This document shows, in pieces, positions 26,342 through 34,821 of a stretch of 64,000 bases of DNA. Origin of the DNA: CAZWLD01 sp964634685 (lineage in GTDB: Bacteria; Bacillota_I; Bacilli_A; Acholeplasmatales; JAEDCM01). A program made the translations under genes and the position numbers. The stretch's first letter is position 1, and each line of letters begins with the position of its first letter. The notes under the pieces are model-generated. The model saw only the letters and a program-made list of their open reading frames with translations, did no database searches and was not told where the DNA came from. Location: contig CAZWLD010000003.1 of the NCBI GenBank assembly GCA_964634685.1, positions 1 to 64,000 of the forward strand. The letters are read 5' to 3'.

Positions 26342-26414
26342 AAATAACAACTCCTTTTCATTTCATTATTAGTATATCATTATTTTATGTGTTTTCTATG
26401 TGATAATTATAAAA

Positions 26415-26918
26415 TTAATCATTTAGATATTTTTGATATTGTTGATTTATTATTTTGATTATCGGCTTATATAGCCAAATGATACTCAAATATGTCGAAA
26501 TCACCAAAATCAAGGTAAAAGGAATATCCGCAAGAAAATAAGCCAAAATATCAATTTCTAGAAAGAAAGCATTGGTAATTAAAAAGGATAAGGAATAAAC
26601 AATAGCCCCTAATGATCCAAGTAAACCAATGATATATACATTATCTTTATGATAAGCTTTTTTTATAAGAATAGTGATTATATACCCAACAAGCATCGGG
26701 ATAACAACAATCAGACTTAGGCTTCCCATTACCAAATTATCTAATAGGACATGAGCAAAAACAATCAAGGATGTCTTTCTAAAGCCTAAGCAATCGACAT
26801 AACAAATTAATAATAGAAAAGTAAATTGAATATTAGGAAGAAAGGATAATGCCTCTTCTTGGACAAAAAGGACACAGGCAAGAAGGGCTAACAAAACAAG
26901 TATTTTTAAATTCTTCAT
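26415..26918 (-). CDS. ECF-transporter S-component-like membrane protein
   Basis: Five to six hydrophobic helices span the 167 residues. The pattern of short loops (FLLLICYVDCLGFRKTSLIVFAHVLLDNLVMGSL) resembles the substrate-binding S components of ECF vitamin transporters, which partner with an EcfA/EcfT module encoded elsewhere. The start ATG at 26918 overlaps the stop of the DUF4430 gene by four bases, making it the third gene of a tight operon. The context suggests cobalamin or a related corrinoid as substrate, but this is inference. It could also be another small-molecule carrier. Confidence 0.55.
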   Translation of the reverse strand: MKNLKILVLLALLACVLFVQEEALSFLPNIQFTFLLLICYVDCLGFRKTSLIVFAHVLLDNLVMGSLSLIVVIPMLVGYIITILIKKAYHKDNVYIIGLLGSLGAIVYSLSFLITNAFFLEIDILAYFLADIPFTLILVISTYLSIIWLYKPIIKIINQQYQKYLND

Positions 26919-27277
26919 ATTCTTGTCACCTTGAATTTTATTACATCCTTATCCTTTAATTCAATTTGTCTTATTCCCTTATTAGCATATAAATCATTTA
27001 TATAAATGGCAATATAATCATTAACAAAATCGGTTTTGACATCATCAATCGAAAGAATAACATTTCCATCCATAACAATCGTAAAATTTTCATTCATTAG
27101 CTCAAATAAGGTTTGACCCTTTTGGAAGTTTAATTTTTTTTCATAAACTAATTCTTCATCATAAACCAAAATCAAGCATTGACCATCATCATTAGCCTTA
27201 GGATTAATGGAAACAAAAACCACTAAGCCAACTAATAAAGAGACTCCTACGATTGTGATAATAATCTTTTTAAGCAT
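26915..27277 (-). CDS. DUF4430-domain protein (transcobalamin C-terminal-like)
   Basis: A membrane anchor at residues 5-24 is followed by about 90 residues of the DUF4430 pattern: CLILVYDEELVYEKKLNFQKGQTLFELM, VKTDFVNDYIAIYINDL and IELKDKDVIKFKVTRI. In this family the domain is related to the beta domain of vertebrate transcobalamin and intrinsic factor, which closes over vitamin B12. Here it stands alone, anchored outside the membrane. It overlaps the upstream alpha-helical lipoprotein by 8 bases and the S-component gene by 4. Confidence 0.7.
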   Translation of the reverse strand: MLKKIIITIVGVSLLVGLVVFVSINPKANDDGQCLILVYDEELVYEKKLNFQKGQTLFELMNENFTIVMDGNVILSIDDVKTDFVNDYIAIYINDLYANKGIRQIELKDKDVIKFKVTRI

Positions 27278-28049
27278 AATATTGATAATAACAAAGCATT
27301 AAAAAGGCTTGAGGAGAGGCATAGTTATAATCAAAATCCTCATTATCTAGATTTCTAAAGGCTTTGTTTTCATAATAATGATATATTTCTTCTAAATCGA
27401 TTTTGTCCTTATTATCTGTTAATAGATAGCCTAAATAGGCAAAGCTCAACGAACAACAATTTTTCCCTGACCATGAGCTTGGAAAATTGTTTTTGATTTC
27501 ATCGTCAATAAATGAAACAATATTTGATAAATCAATTTGATAATGAGCTAAGGCTAGAGCGCACATCCCTGCATAATCGCAATCCTTATAGGTGGCATTA
27601 TCAAAATCCTTGACATAATTGATATAGTCTTCATCTTCAATATCAAGTAAAGCTAAAGCCCACAAGGTAAAAGCCATTCCGTAATCGTAGCTTGGCTTTT
27701 CCTTTGTTAAGATGATGTCCTTGATATTTGATTCAAGGGAAAAGGCATCATAAATAATCGCGATTTTTGACAATAAATAAATATCGGCATCCGCAATTAA
27801 CGGATCGTAATAATCCTTGATTTGAAGCTTTAGCTCTTCATTCTTTAAAACACTTTCGTTTCCAATCATTTTTAAGCCTTGAACGTAATAACAATCCGTA
27901 TTATAATAGCCGGATTCATTGTAAACCATGATATATTTATCAGATTCACTAACCATTTCTTCAATTATCGTTTCATATTTTTCCGTTTTCTTGGTGGCAC
28001 ATCCACCCAATAGTATCAAGAAAAATAAACAGAGAATTATTTTTTTCAT
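27270..28049 (-). CDS. Lipoprotein with alpha-toroid (prenyltransferase/transcobalamin-like) helical repeats
   Basis: The 259-residue protein has a signal peptide ending in LLGGCATKK, so it is lipid-anchored. The rest consists of paired helices at about 50-residue spacing (MAFTLWALALLDIEDEDY, YAGMCALALAHYQID, CCSLSFAYLGYLLTD, ASPQAFLMLCYYQYY), as in alpha-alpha toroids of the prenyltransferase/squalene cyclase and transcobalamin alpha domains. It is the first gene of an operon with a DUF4430 domain and an S component. The family call is moderate because no single diagnostic motif is present. Confidence 0.6.
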   Translation of the reverse strand: MKKIILCLFFLILLGGCATKKTEKYETIIEEMVSESDKYIMVYNESGYYNTDCYYVQGLKMIGNESVLKNEELKLQIKDYYDPLIADADIYLLSKIAIIYDAFSLESNIKDIILTKEKPSYDYGMAFTLWALALLDIEDEDYINYVKDFDNATYKDCDYAGMCALALAHYQIDLSNIVSFIDDEIKNNFPSSWSGKNCCSLSFAYLGYLLTDNKDKIDLEEIYHYYENKAFRNLDNEDFDYNYASPQAFLMLCYYQYYA

Positions 28050-28105
28050 TTTTACTTCACCATAAAATATTTTACACTAAATAAAATATTAATTCTAGAC
28101 AAATA

Positions 28106-28114
28106 TGATATAAT
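28106..28114 (+). promoter_or_regulatory. Extended -10 promoter of the ygiQ gene
   Basis: TGATATAAT (28106-28114) is followed by the ribosome site GAGGTG and ATG at 28135. It lies in an 85-base gap shared with the divergent lipoprotein operon. Confidence 0.6.
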
Positions 28115-28134
28115 TGATTACGAGGTGAATATTT

Positions 28135-29940
28135 ATGCCTTTTTTACCAATGACAATCGCGGAAATCAAAGACCTTGGATGGGACATGCCTGATTTCATC
28201 TATATTACAGGCGATGCCTATATCGATCATCCAAGCTTTGGTCCAGCAATTATTACGCGCGTTTTAGAAAATTTTGGCTATAAATGTGCCATTATTAGTC
28301 AACCCGACATCAATAACGATGATGATTTTACAAAATTAGGAAAGCCAAGGCTTGCCTTTTTAGTGTCGAGCGGTAATATCGATTCGATGGTTAATCATTA
28401 TTCTGTTTCTTTAAAAAGACGAAAAAAAGACTTTTATACCCCTAATGGTGAAATGGGAAAACGTCCCGACCGAGCCGTAATCAAATACTGCAATAAGCTA
28501 AGAGATCTTTATCCTGATAGTGATATTATCATTGGCGGAATTGAGGCCTCCTTGCGAAGACTTGCCCATTATGATTATTGGGATAATAAGGTCCGAAAAT
28601 CGATTTTAATTGATTCAAAGGCGGATTTATTATTATATGGAATGGGTGAAAAAACAATTGTTAGTGTTGCGGATTGCCTTTCGGGTGGTCTAAGAGCCAA
28701 GGATATTATCTTCATTCGTAATTCTGTTTATAAAACTAATGATAAAGATTATTTACCAAGTGATGGTATCTATCTTCCAAGCTTCAAGGAAACCAAAACG
28801 GATAAGCTAAAATATGTTAAATCCTTCCAAATCCAATATGAAAATACCGATTGTTTCCACAGTAAGCCCTTGATTGAGGAATATGATGATTGCTATATCG
28901 TTCAAAATCAACCCGAATTTCCCTTGTCACAGGAGGAAATGGATATGACCTATGCTCTTCCCTATATGCGAGCAGTCCATCCTTCTATTGAAGCGAAGGG
29001 ACATGTTCCGGCTATCGATGAGGTTAAATTTTCCATTATCGCCAATCGTGGTTGCTTTGGTGGCTGTCACTTCTGCGCCTTAACCTTCCATCAAGGACGA
29101 ATCATTCAATCAAGATCGAAGGAATCGATCGTAGAGGAAGCCAAATTATTAACCGAGGATAAAGACTTTAAAGGCTATATTCATGATATTGGTGGCCCAA
29201 CCGCAAATTTCTATAATCCGGCTTGTAAAAAACAGCTTAAGCATGGAATCTGTACAAATAAAAGCTGTCTTGGCTATAATCCTTGTAAAAATTTAGAGGT
29301 AAGCCACGAGCAATATCTAGATATTTTAAAGGAAGTGCGCAATCTCCCGAAAATCAAAAAGGTTTTTATTAGGTCTGGTCTTCGCTATGACTATATTATG
29401 TATGATAAAAACAAAGAATTTTTTGAGGAATTAGTCAAAAATCATATTTCTGGTCAATTGAAGGTAGCGCCGGAGCATATTGATGATCGCGTTTTAGTTC
29501 GGATGGGCAAGCCCTCCCGCGAGCTCTATGATGAATTTGTTAAAACCTATCACGAGATTAATCAAAAATTCCATAAGGATCAATATCTTGTGCCTTATTT
29601 AATGAGCAGTCACCCCGGATCAACCTTAGACTGCGCCATCAATTTAGCTTGTTATTTAAAGGAGACTGGTTATATTCCCGAACAGGTCCAGGATTTTTAT
29701 CCAACCCCGGGTACCGCTTCAACCTGCATGTACTATACGGGAATTGATCCCTTTACAATGGAAAAAGTTTATGTGCCCAAAAATCCTCACGAAAAAGCGA
29801 TGCAAAGAGCCCTCATTCAATTCAATAATCCAAGAAACTACGATTTAGTTTACGAAGCTTTACAAAAAGCCAACCGAATGGATTTAGTTGGCTATGGGAA
29901 GCATTGCTTAATTCCACCACGAAAACCATCAAATAAATAA
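28135..29940 (+). CDS. ygiQ: YgiQ-family radical SAM protein
   Basis: Start MPFLPMTIAEIKDLGWDMPDFIYITGDAYIDHPSFG is diagnostic for YgiQ. The radical SAM cluster motif RGCFGGCHFCALTFHQGR (CxxxCxxC) lies near residue 305, and the C-terminal region with QVQDFYPTPGT and PHEKAMQRAL is conserved. The reaction is unknown. At 601 residues it is close to the usual 600-700 but lacks a long C-terminal tail. It follows GAGGTGAATATTT and ends before a strong terminator at 29939. Confidence 0.93.
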   Translation: MPFLPMTIAEIKDLGWDMPDFIYITGDAYIDHPSFGPAIITRVLENFGYKCAIISQPDINNDDDFTKLGKPRLAFLVSSGNIDSMVNHYSVSLKRRKKDFYTPNGEMGKRPDRAVIKYCNKLRDLYPDSDIIIGGIEASLRRLAHYDYWDNKVRKSILIDSKADLLLYGMGEKTIVSVADCLSGGLRAKDIIFIRNSVYKTNDKDYLPSDGIYLPSFKETKTDKLKYVKSFQIQYENTDCFHSKPLIEEYDDCYIVQNQPEFPLSQEEMDMTYALPYMRAVHPSIEAKGHVPAIDEVKFSIIANRGCFGGCHFCALTFHQGRIIQSRSKESIVEEAKLLTEDKDFKGYIHDIGGPTANFYNPACKKQLKHGICTNKSCLGYNPCKNLEVSHEQYLDILKEVRNLPKIKKVFIRSGLRYDYIMYDKNKEFFEELVKNHISGQLKVAPEHIDDRVLVRMGKPSRELYDEFVKTYHEINQKFHKDQYLVPYLMSSHPGSTLDCAINLACYLKETGYIPEQVQDFYPTPGTASTCMYYTGIDPFTMEKVYVPKNPHEKAMQRALIQFNNPRNYDLVYEALQKANRMDLVGYGKHCLIPPRKPSNK

Positions 29941-29966
29941 CCCCAGTCTAACAAACTGGGGTTTTA
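29939..29966 (+). terminator. Terminator of ygiQ
   Basis: CCCCAGT (29941-29947) pairs with ACTGGGG (29955-29961), with a CTAACAA loop and TTTTA tail. Confidence 0.85.
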
Positions 29967-30080
29967 CTTATCAAAAATAATAAAGCATATCACTTAATTA
30001 TTTTAAGCCAATTAGATATATGATTATTCATTCCAATATTCTTGGTAGCTTCCCAATAAAATAGGAATCTATTCTTCCAT

Positions 30081-30923
30081 TTATTTTATGTTTTTTAATA
30101 ACATCTCAGGCGTTATATCTTCTAATTTAGAAATAGTAAATCTTTTCTTTCCTATACTATTAAAGGAAGTTCCCATAGTGTAGGTTGTATTATCAATAAT
30201 GATATACCTATCATGAAATACATCAGTATGAAATACTATAATATTATTTTTCACTTCACATTTATTTAAATATGAAGTTGAAGATGTATATATAGAAACC
30301 GGAACGGTAATATTGACTAGCATATCAAGCAAAAACTGATCTGCATAATTATCAATTATTACAATTTGTTCCTTTGCCAAAAAGAATAACTTAATTAAAA
30401 AGGAATATGGCTTTAATATTTCCCCTTCAAATACAATTATGTTATTATCCGCATATATAGTTTGTTCAATATTCTTTATTCTGTTTTCAATATTAATATA
30501 ATTAGCTTCTAATCTAAGAATATTTGATTGATAAGCTAATATTCTGTCATTGTTTATAGCATAGCCATTTAAAAGGTATTGCTTAAGAACACAATTAGCC
30601 CATTTTCTAAATAATATCCCCCTTTTGGATTTTACTCTATAACCAACGGAAATAATCATATCTAAATTATAGATTTTTGTCTTATATTTTTTACCATCAG
30701 ACGCAGTAATCGAGTATTCCTCGATAACTGAGTTATCCAACTCATTATCTGTGATTATGTTTTTAATATGAAGACTAATGTTATCTACAGATACATTAAA
30801 CAATTGAGACATTTGTTTTTGAGTTAACCAAACTGTATCTTCCTCAGGTGAAACATTTACATCCAAAGTAAAATCACCATCCTCAAATTTTATTAATTCA
30901 TAAGTTTTCTTTTGATTATTCAA
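30081..30923 (-). CDS. RhuM-family protein with PLD-like C-terminal half
   Basis: Residues 1-125 match the virulence RhuM family: DTVWLTQKQMSQLF, VDNISLHIKNI and DGKKYKTKIYNLDMIISVGYRVKS, ending in RKWANCVLKQYLLNGYAI. The C-terminal half contains FHDRYIIIDNTTYTMGTSFNSIGKK, a phospholipase D-like HxD... motif with GxSxxxxGKK, as in proteins that act on nucleic acid or bind DNA. RhuM is an accessory gene of unknown role. The start is TTG 30923, eight bases after AGGAGG. It stands alone next to a mobile-element relic. Confidence 0.75.
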   Translation of the reverse strand: MNNQKKTYELIKFEDGDFTLDVNVSPEEDTVWLTQKQMSQLFNVSVDNISLHIKNIITDNELDNSVIEEYSITASDGKKYKTKIYNLDMIISVGYRVKSKRGILFRKWANCVLKQYLLNGYAINNDRILAYQSNILRLEANYINIENRIKNIEQTIYADNNIIVFEGEILKPYSFLIKLFFLAKEQIVIIDNYADQFLLDMLVNITVPVSIYTSSTSYLNKCEVKNNIIVFHTDVFHDRYIIIDNTTYTMGTSFNSIGKKRFTISKLEDITPEMLLKNIK

Positions 30924-31110
30924 TATTGATTCCTCCTATTTTTATCAAAAAGATAAGGTCATCTGCGTTTTGCAAATGACCTTGAAAAGTATTATATTAA
31001 GTTGTAAAATTAATTGAATTATTAACACAACTTCCACCAACCTTATATACATCAATTATATCAGATTTTATATTATTTGAGAATAATAAAATTAAATATG
31101 CCAATTTTCA
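30924..31110. other. Intergenic region with hairpin and possible peptide remnant
   Basis: AAGGTCAT (30955-30962) pairs with ATGACCTT (30976-30983). On the minus strand a 35-codon frame ending KVGGSCVNNSINFTT lies beside the mobile element; it may be the tail of an interrupted gene but I cannot identify it. Nothing else is seen. Confidence 0.4.
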
Positions 31111-31270
31111 TGTTACAGTTCAGTCGTGAAAGAATCGAAAAACGAGAATTAATTAAGACCTAAAAAAATATTTTCAATGAAAATGCATCTTTTTTAGACT
31201 TTTTTTCAATTTTCTTTGAGAAAAAATGTTTTTCGATAATTTATGTACCTTTTTCTGGAGCTTGAGGGGA

Positions 31271-31300
31271 TTTACATTATGATATTATATGTAATATAAT
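31271..31300 (+). promoter_or_regulatory. Promoter inside the mobile element
   Basis: TTTACA (31271-31276), an 18-base spacer and a perfect TATAAT (31295-31300) precede the small ORF, whose ATG is at 31332. Confidence 0.65.
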
Positions 31301-31331
31301 AAACTTAGAAATAACCAAGAAGGTGCTTCAT

Positions 31332-31454
31332 ATGGCTACTAATTACGTTAAGCTTCGCGAAAAACAAATGGATAAATTAATTGAACAAAATGAATATCTC
31401 TGTGATTGGATCCATAAAAATATATTATTAGGCCGGTCTGTCCTATCAAAATAA
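31332..31454 (+). CDS. 40-residue peptide inside the mobile element, probably N-terminal transposase remnant
   Basis: The ORF starts MATNYVKLREKQMDKLIEQN and ends in ILLGRSVLSK. It has its own promoter, the ribosome site AAGGTG seven bases upstream of ATG and a terminator directly after the stop. The charged helical start would suit the beginning of a DNA-binding transposase or orfA; I do not recognise the family. Whether it is translated is unknown, but its signals are complete. Confidence 0.5.
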   Translation: MATNYVKLREKQMDKLIEQNEYLCDWIHKNILLGRSVLSK

Positions 31455-31513
31455 AATCCAACGGATTATTTGCACATCATTTGCGTGAAATTATTCCGTT
31501 GGATTTATTTTTT
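31454..31513 (+). terminator. Terminator hairpin inside the mobile element
   Basis: AAATCCAACGGA (31454-31465) pairs perfectly with TCCGTTGGATTT (31495-31506), followed by ATTTTTTTT. A related stem with one compensatory base change occurs at 35093-35129. Confidence 0.8.
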
Positions 31514-31543
31514 TACCTAATCACGACTGAACTGTAACATCAT

Positions 31544-31996
31544 TTATTTTAAATTAACCTGCTTTAAGGCTTTTTTCATTCTTCTGTTCATATCCTTTTC
31601 CTTTAAGGCGTCACGTTTATCATGAAGCTTTTTACCCCGACAAACGCCAACCTCGAGCTTGCATAAGCCTTGATTTAAATAAATCTTCAAAGGAATCAAG
31701 GTTAAGCCATCTCTTTCAACATAGCCTCCAAGCTTAAGGATTTCCTTTTTATGTAATAAAAGCTTTCTTTCTCTCGTTTCCTCATGATTATGAATATTTC
31801 CTTGGGCAAATTTCGCAATATTCATATTGATGACAAAGGCTTCACCATTTTTAATTCGAACATACGAATCGTTAATATTAACCTTTCCTAAACGAATTGA
31901 TTTAATTTCGGTTCCGGTCAAAACTAAACCACATTCGTATTTATCCTCAATAAAATATTCAAACCCGACCTTTTTGTTTTGAGCGATGATTTTCAT
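31544..31996 (-). CDS. smpB: SsrA (tmRNA)-binding protein
   Basis: SmpB carries tmRNA to stalled ribosomes. The sequence KIIAQNKKVGFEYFIEDKYECGLVLTGTEIKSIR and KKLHDKRDALKEKDMNRR is diagnostic. The family start is MKIIAQNKKV, so I place it at ATG 31996; the open frame extends another 11 codons. The start lies inside the 3' end of rnr (38 bases overlap), with GGGGGGG as a very strong ribosome-site-like tract five bases upstream. No tmRNA gene was found nearby. Confidence 0.93.
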   Translation of the reverse strand: MKIIAQNKKVGFEYFIEDKYECGLVLTGTEIKSIRLGKVNINDSYVRIKNGEAFVINMNIAKFAQGNIHNHEETRERKLLLHKKEILKLGGYVERDGLTLIPLKIYLNQGLCKLEVGVCRGKKLHDKRDALKEKDMNRRMKKALKQVNLK

Positions 31997-34124
31997 GTTT
32001 CCCCCCCTTTTTCTTTTTTCCCTTAACATGGTTATCTATACTTTTTACCAAACCAAAATCAATTGTTTTTGCGGCTTTACTTGCATTTGTAACCTTAACC
32101 TTAACGCGATCACCTAATTGGAAATAGCGTCTGCTAATTTCACCAATAATAATCATTCTTTGTTCATCAAAGGAATAATAATCAAAATCAATTTTGCTAA
32201 TGTGGATTAAGCCTTCAACGCCATTAGGTAATTCCACAAACATTCCAAAATTAGTTAGTGATGAGATTATTCCCTCAAATACTTCACCAATATGTCCCTC
32301 CATATATTCCGCTGCCTTCATCGAAATAACATCCCGCTCACAATCAACAGCGGTTTTTTCACATTGGGACGTATATAAGGCAAATTCCGGCAAATGGTTA
32401 ATCCAATAATTAATATTTTCTTGATTTGTTTTCTTTTCAAACAAAAATTCATGAAGCATTCGATGAACAAGAGTATCTGGATATCGTCTAATTGGCGAGG
32501 TAAAATGCGTATAATATTTTAAAGCTAAGCCATAATGGCCTAAGCATTCCTCACTGTAGCGCGCCTTCATCATTGATCTAAGCATTAAAATATTGATTCC
32601 TTCGGCTCCTGGCTTTCCCTCTAAGGATAAAAGTAAGCTTTGGCAATCATGCGGCGTAATCTCATCGCTTAAAAAGCCAGCCTTATAGCCCATATTTTTG
32701 ATAACATTCAAAACTGCATTGATTTTCTTTTTATCTGGAGCTTCGTGAACACGATAAATAAATGGCAAATTCATTTGATTTATCGTTCTTGCGACCGTTT
32801 CATTAGCCATTAGCATAAATTCTTCAATAATGCCTTCCGCAACGCCCCGCGGCTTGATATATATTTCTAAAGGATAACCCTTTTCATCAACCTTAAATTT
32901 CGGTTCCTTGGTTTCAAAATCAATAGCACCTCTTAGGTAACGTGCATCCGATAGAATCGAAGCTAAATCCGCCATATCATCGAAGAAGCTCTTTAAATAT
33001 TGGTAGCGAGCTACCATAATTTCATCATTATCTAAGATCGCATTAACAGCCGTATATGTCATTCGTTCATTCGAATTAATGACACTCGGGAAAATATGCG
33101 AATTAACAACATGACCATTTTGATCAATTTCCATTTCACAAGCAATTACTAAACGATCAACATGTGGATTAAGTGAACAAATACCGTTACATAAACGCTC
33201 TGGAAGCATTGGAATAACGCGATCAACTAAATAAACAGATGTTCCTCGCAAATAAGCCTCTTGGTCAATTTTGGAGTCTCTTTTAACATAATGACTAACA
33301 TCCGCAATATAAACGCCTAAAAAGAAATTGCCATTATCGAGCCTTTTTACGCTTACAGCATCATCTAAATCCTTAGCGTCCTCGCCATCAATTGTCACAA
33401 CCGTATAATCTCTTCTGTCAATTCTTCCTTCGATTTCACTTTCATCAATCGTATCACTAATCGAGGCTGCCTCTTGATACACCTCATCACTAAACTTTGT
33501 CTCTAAATCATATTTATAGCAAACGGATAAGATGTCAATTCCTGGATCATTAATTGAACCCAAAATTTTCGTAACGGTCGCATAAACATAATTAGGTCCA
33601 TATTCGCTGATAAAGGCCTTTACCTTATGATCATTCATTGCGCCTAATGAATCTTCATCCTTAACTAAGATGTTAAATTTATCATTTGGATTATCACTAA
33701 TAATCAAATTGAAGCCTTGTCCACGCTTAAAGGTTCCAACAATCGTATGAGCTCCCCGCTCAATGATCCTGATGACATCGCCCTCACTCCTGAGCTCATC
33801 ATCATATTCATAACAAACCTGCACTAAAACAATATCACCCGAAAAAGCGCCATTAACATTATTTTTGGGAATAAAAACATCATCATGTCCTTCAATGGTC
33901 ACAAAGCCATAGCCTTTATCCTTTACTTGGATTTGTCCTCGAAAAATATTATAAAGGCTTGGCTTACAATAGAAATTTTTCTTTTTTAATAAATACCCCT
34001 CTTCAACTAATTGATCAAGAGCCTTTTTTAAACCCTCTTGTTCACCAACAATATTTAAAAAGGCATTATATTGAAGCATTGTAAAGCTTTGATCATTAAT
34101 GATTTCCATTATTTTTTCTTTCAC
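31959..34124 (-). CDS. rnr: Ribonuclease R
   Basis: RNase R is a 3'-5' exoribonuclease that degrades structured RNA and works with tmRNA in mRNA quality control. Residues 60-200 hold cold-shock/OB domains, the RNB catalytic domain carries DGEDAKDLDDAVSV (metal-binding Asp residues), and a C-terminal S1 domain GEVFEGIISSLTNFGMFVELP precedes a lysine-rich tail. Length 721 is normal. The tail codons contain seven consecutive G residues followed by AAA, where the smpB frame begins. It follows secG in the conserved order. Confidence 0.93.
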   Translation of the reverse strand: MKEKIMEIINDQSFTMLQYNAFLNIVGEQEGLKKALDQLVEEGYLLKKKNFYCKPSLYNIFRGQIQVKDKGYGFVTIEGHDDVFIPKNNVNGAFSGDIVLVQVCYEYDDELRSEGDVIRIIERGAHTIVGTFKRGQGFNLIISDNPNDKFNILVKDEDSLGAMNDHKVKAFISEYGPNYVYATVTKILGSINDPGIDILSVCYKYDLETKFSDEVYQEAASISDTIDESEIEGRIDRRDYTVVTIDGEDAKDLDDAVSVKRLDNGNFFLGVYIADVSHYVKRDSKIDQEAYLRGTSVYLVDRVIPMLPERLCNGICSLNPHVDRLVIACEMEIDQNGHVVNSHIFPSVINSNERMTYTAVNAILDNDEIMVARYQYLKSFFDDMADLASILSDARYLRGAIDFETKEPKFKVDEKGYPLEIYIKPRGVAEGIIEEFMLMANETVARTINQMNLPFIYRVHEAPDKKKINAVLNVIKNMGYKAGFLSDEITPHDCQSLLLSLEGKPGAEGINILMLRSMMKARYSEECLGHYGLALKYYTHFTSPIRRYPDTLVHRMLHEFLFEKKTNQENINYWINHLPEFALYTSQCEKTAVDCERDVISMKAAEYMEGHIGEVFEGIISSLTNFGMFVELPNGVEGLIHISKIDFDYYSFDEQRMIIIGEISRRYFQLGDRVKVKVTNASKAAKTIDFGLVKSIDNHVKGKKKKGGKHENHRSKQKGRV

Positions 34125-34178
34125 AGTATCACCACCTAACTATATTGTTTACAAATTTAATTATTTTAGAAAATAAAA

Positions 34179-34200
34179 AGGCTTCCAAGGAAACCTTTTT
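34179..34200 (-). terminator. Terminator after secG
   Basis: AAGGTTTCC pairs with GGAAGCCTT with a TT loop and T run on the minus strand. It lies between secG and rnr, so rnr-smpB may have a separate promoter or rely on read-through. Confidence 0.7.
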
Positions 34201-34433
34201 TATCTAGGAAAAACATTAAACCAATTCAATACTAATAATGTAAGAAAGCATACAGACACTACTAATGTTGTCATTGTTAAAATAAATTCAAAACCACGTT
34301 GCTTTTGATTTTTAAACAATTCTGATTTTTCTCCACTAAAAGCGTCTGCTATATCATCTTGGCTTGATTGTAAAGCCACAAGTACAATTAAGATTATTGA
34401 TAGTATTAATATTAGCCAATCTGCCCAAATCAT
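34200..34433 (-). CDS. secG: Preprotein translocase subunit SecG
   Basis: The 77-residue protein has two membrane helices (WLILILSIILIVLVALQSS and FILTMTTLVVSVCFLTLLVL) separated by the cytoplasmic loop DDIADAFSGEKSELFKNQKQRG. This is SecG, which assists SecYE export. I choose ATG 34433 (MIWADW) because AGGAGG lies directly upstream; an in-frame ATG 60 bases further would add a segment not found in SecG. secG-rnr-smpB is the conserved Bacillota order. Confidence 0.9.
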   Translation of the reverse strand: MIWADWLILILSIILIVLVALQSSQDDIADAFSGEKSELFKNQKQRGFEFILTMTTLVVSVCFLTLLVLNWFNVFPR

Positions 34434-34554
34434 TTCATTTCCTCCTAACAATGCTATAATCAAGCATATATTTGCTATTGAAAAAGTATCCATATAAAAT
34501 TATATCATTTATCAAGAAAATATGCAATAGAAATTTTATCTATAAATCAGAAAA

Positions 34555-34821
34555 TTATTTCACTTCAATTATTTTGTCAAGATAATCTTCCAATTCATCG
34601 ATAGTCCATCCTTTTCGCCTTGCCATTCTATCTTTCTCAATTTCAAGAAGCTCTTCCCTTAGCTTCAACATTTTCTCCCGACGATTGTAAGTTTCAATAT
34701 CCATAACAACCAAATCACCCTCACCATTTTTTGTGAGAAAAACCGGTTCTTTTGTTTTGCGACACATCTCTGCAATCTCCTTATAATTCCTTCGAATTGC
34801 CGCTGATGGACGGATGATCAT
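34555..34821 (-). CDS. Phd/YefM-type antitoxin, orphan
   Basis: The 88-residue product MIIRPSAAIRRNYKEIAEMCRK with VFLTKNGEGDLVVMDIETYNRR matches the DNA-binding N-terminal half of Phd/YefM antitoxins, and the tail ELEDYLDKIIEVK could bind a toxin. No RelE/ParE/Doc-type toxin follows; the next gene downstream is secG after 120 bases. It may be a relic, or serve against a toxin elsewhere. ATG 34821 is preceded by AAGGTG. Confidence 0.8.
   Translation of the reverse strand: MIIRPSAAIRRNYKEIAEMCRKTKEPVFLTKNGEGDLVVMDIETYNRREKMLKLREELLEIEKDRMARRKGWTIDELEDYLDKIIEVK

Larger units (their letters stand above)
31111..31539. mobile_element. 429-bp non-autonomous element (MITE-like) with 18-bp perfect terminal inverted repeats and TCA target duplication
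   Basis: TGTTACAGTTCAGTCGTG at 31111-31128 is exactly the reverse complement of 31522-31539, and the trinucleotide TCA flanks both sides (31108-31110 and 31540-31542), as expected of a 3-bp target duplication. Inside are a promoter at 31271-31300, a ribosome site AAGGTG, a 40-codon ORF and a 12-bp-stem terminator at the right end. This is the architecture of an IS that lost most of its transposase; the TG...CA ends and 3-bp duplication are seen in several IS families, so I do not name one. It inserted just after smpB. Confidence 0.85.

Noticed and set aside
30924..31543. Possible tmRNA gene next to smpB
   Set aside because: No GGGGxxG...GGATTCGAC start, tRNA-like 3' end or ALAA-type tag was found; the space is occupied by the mobile element.
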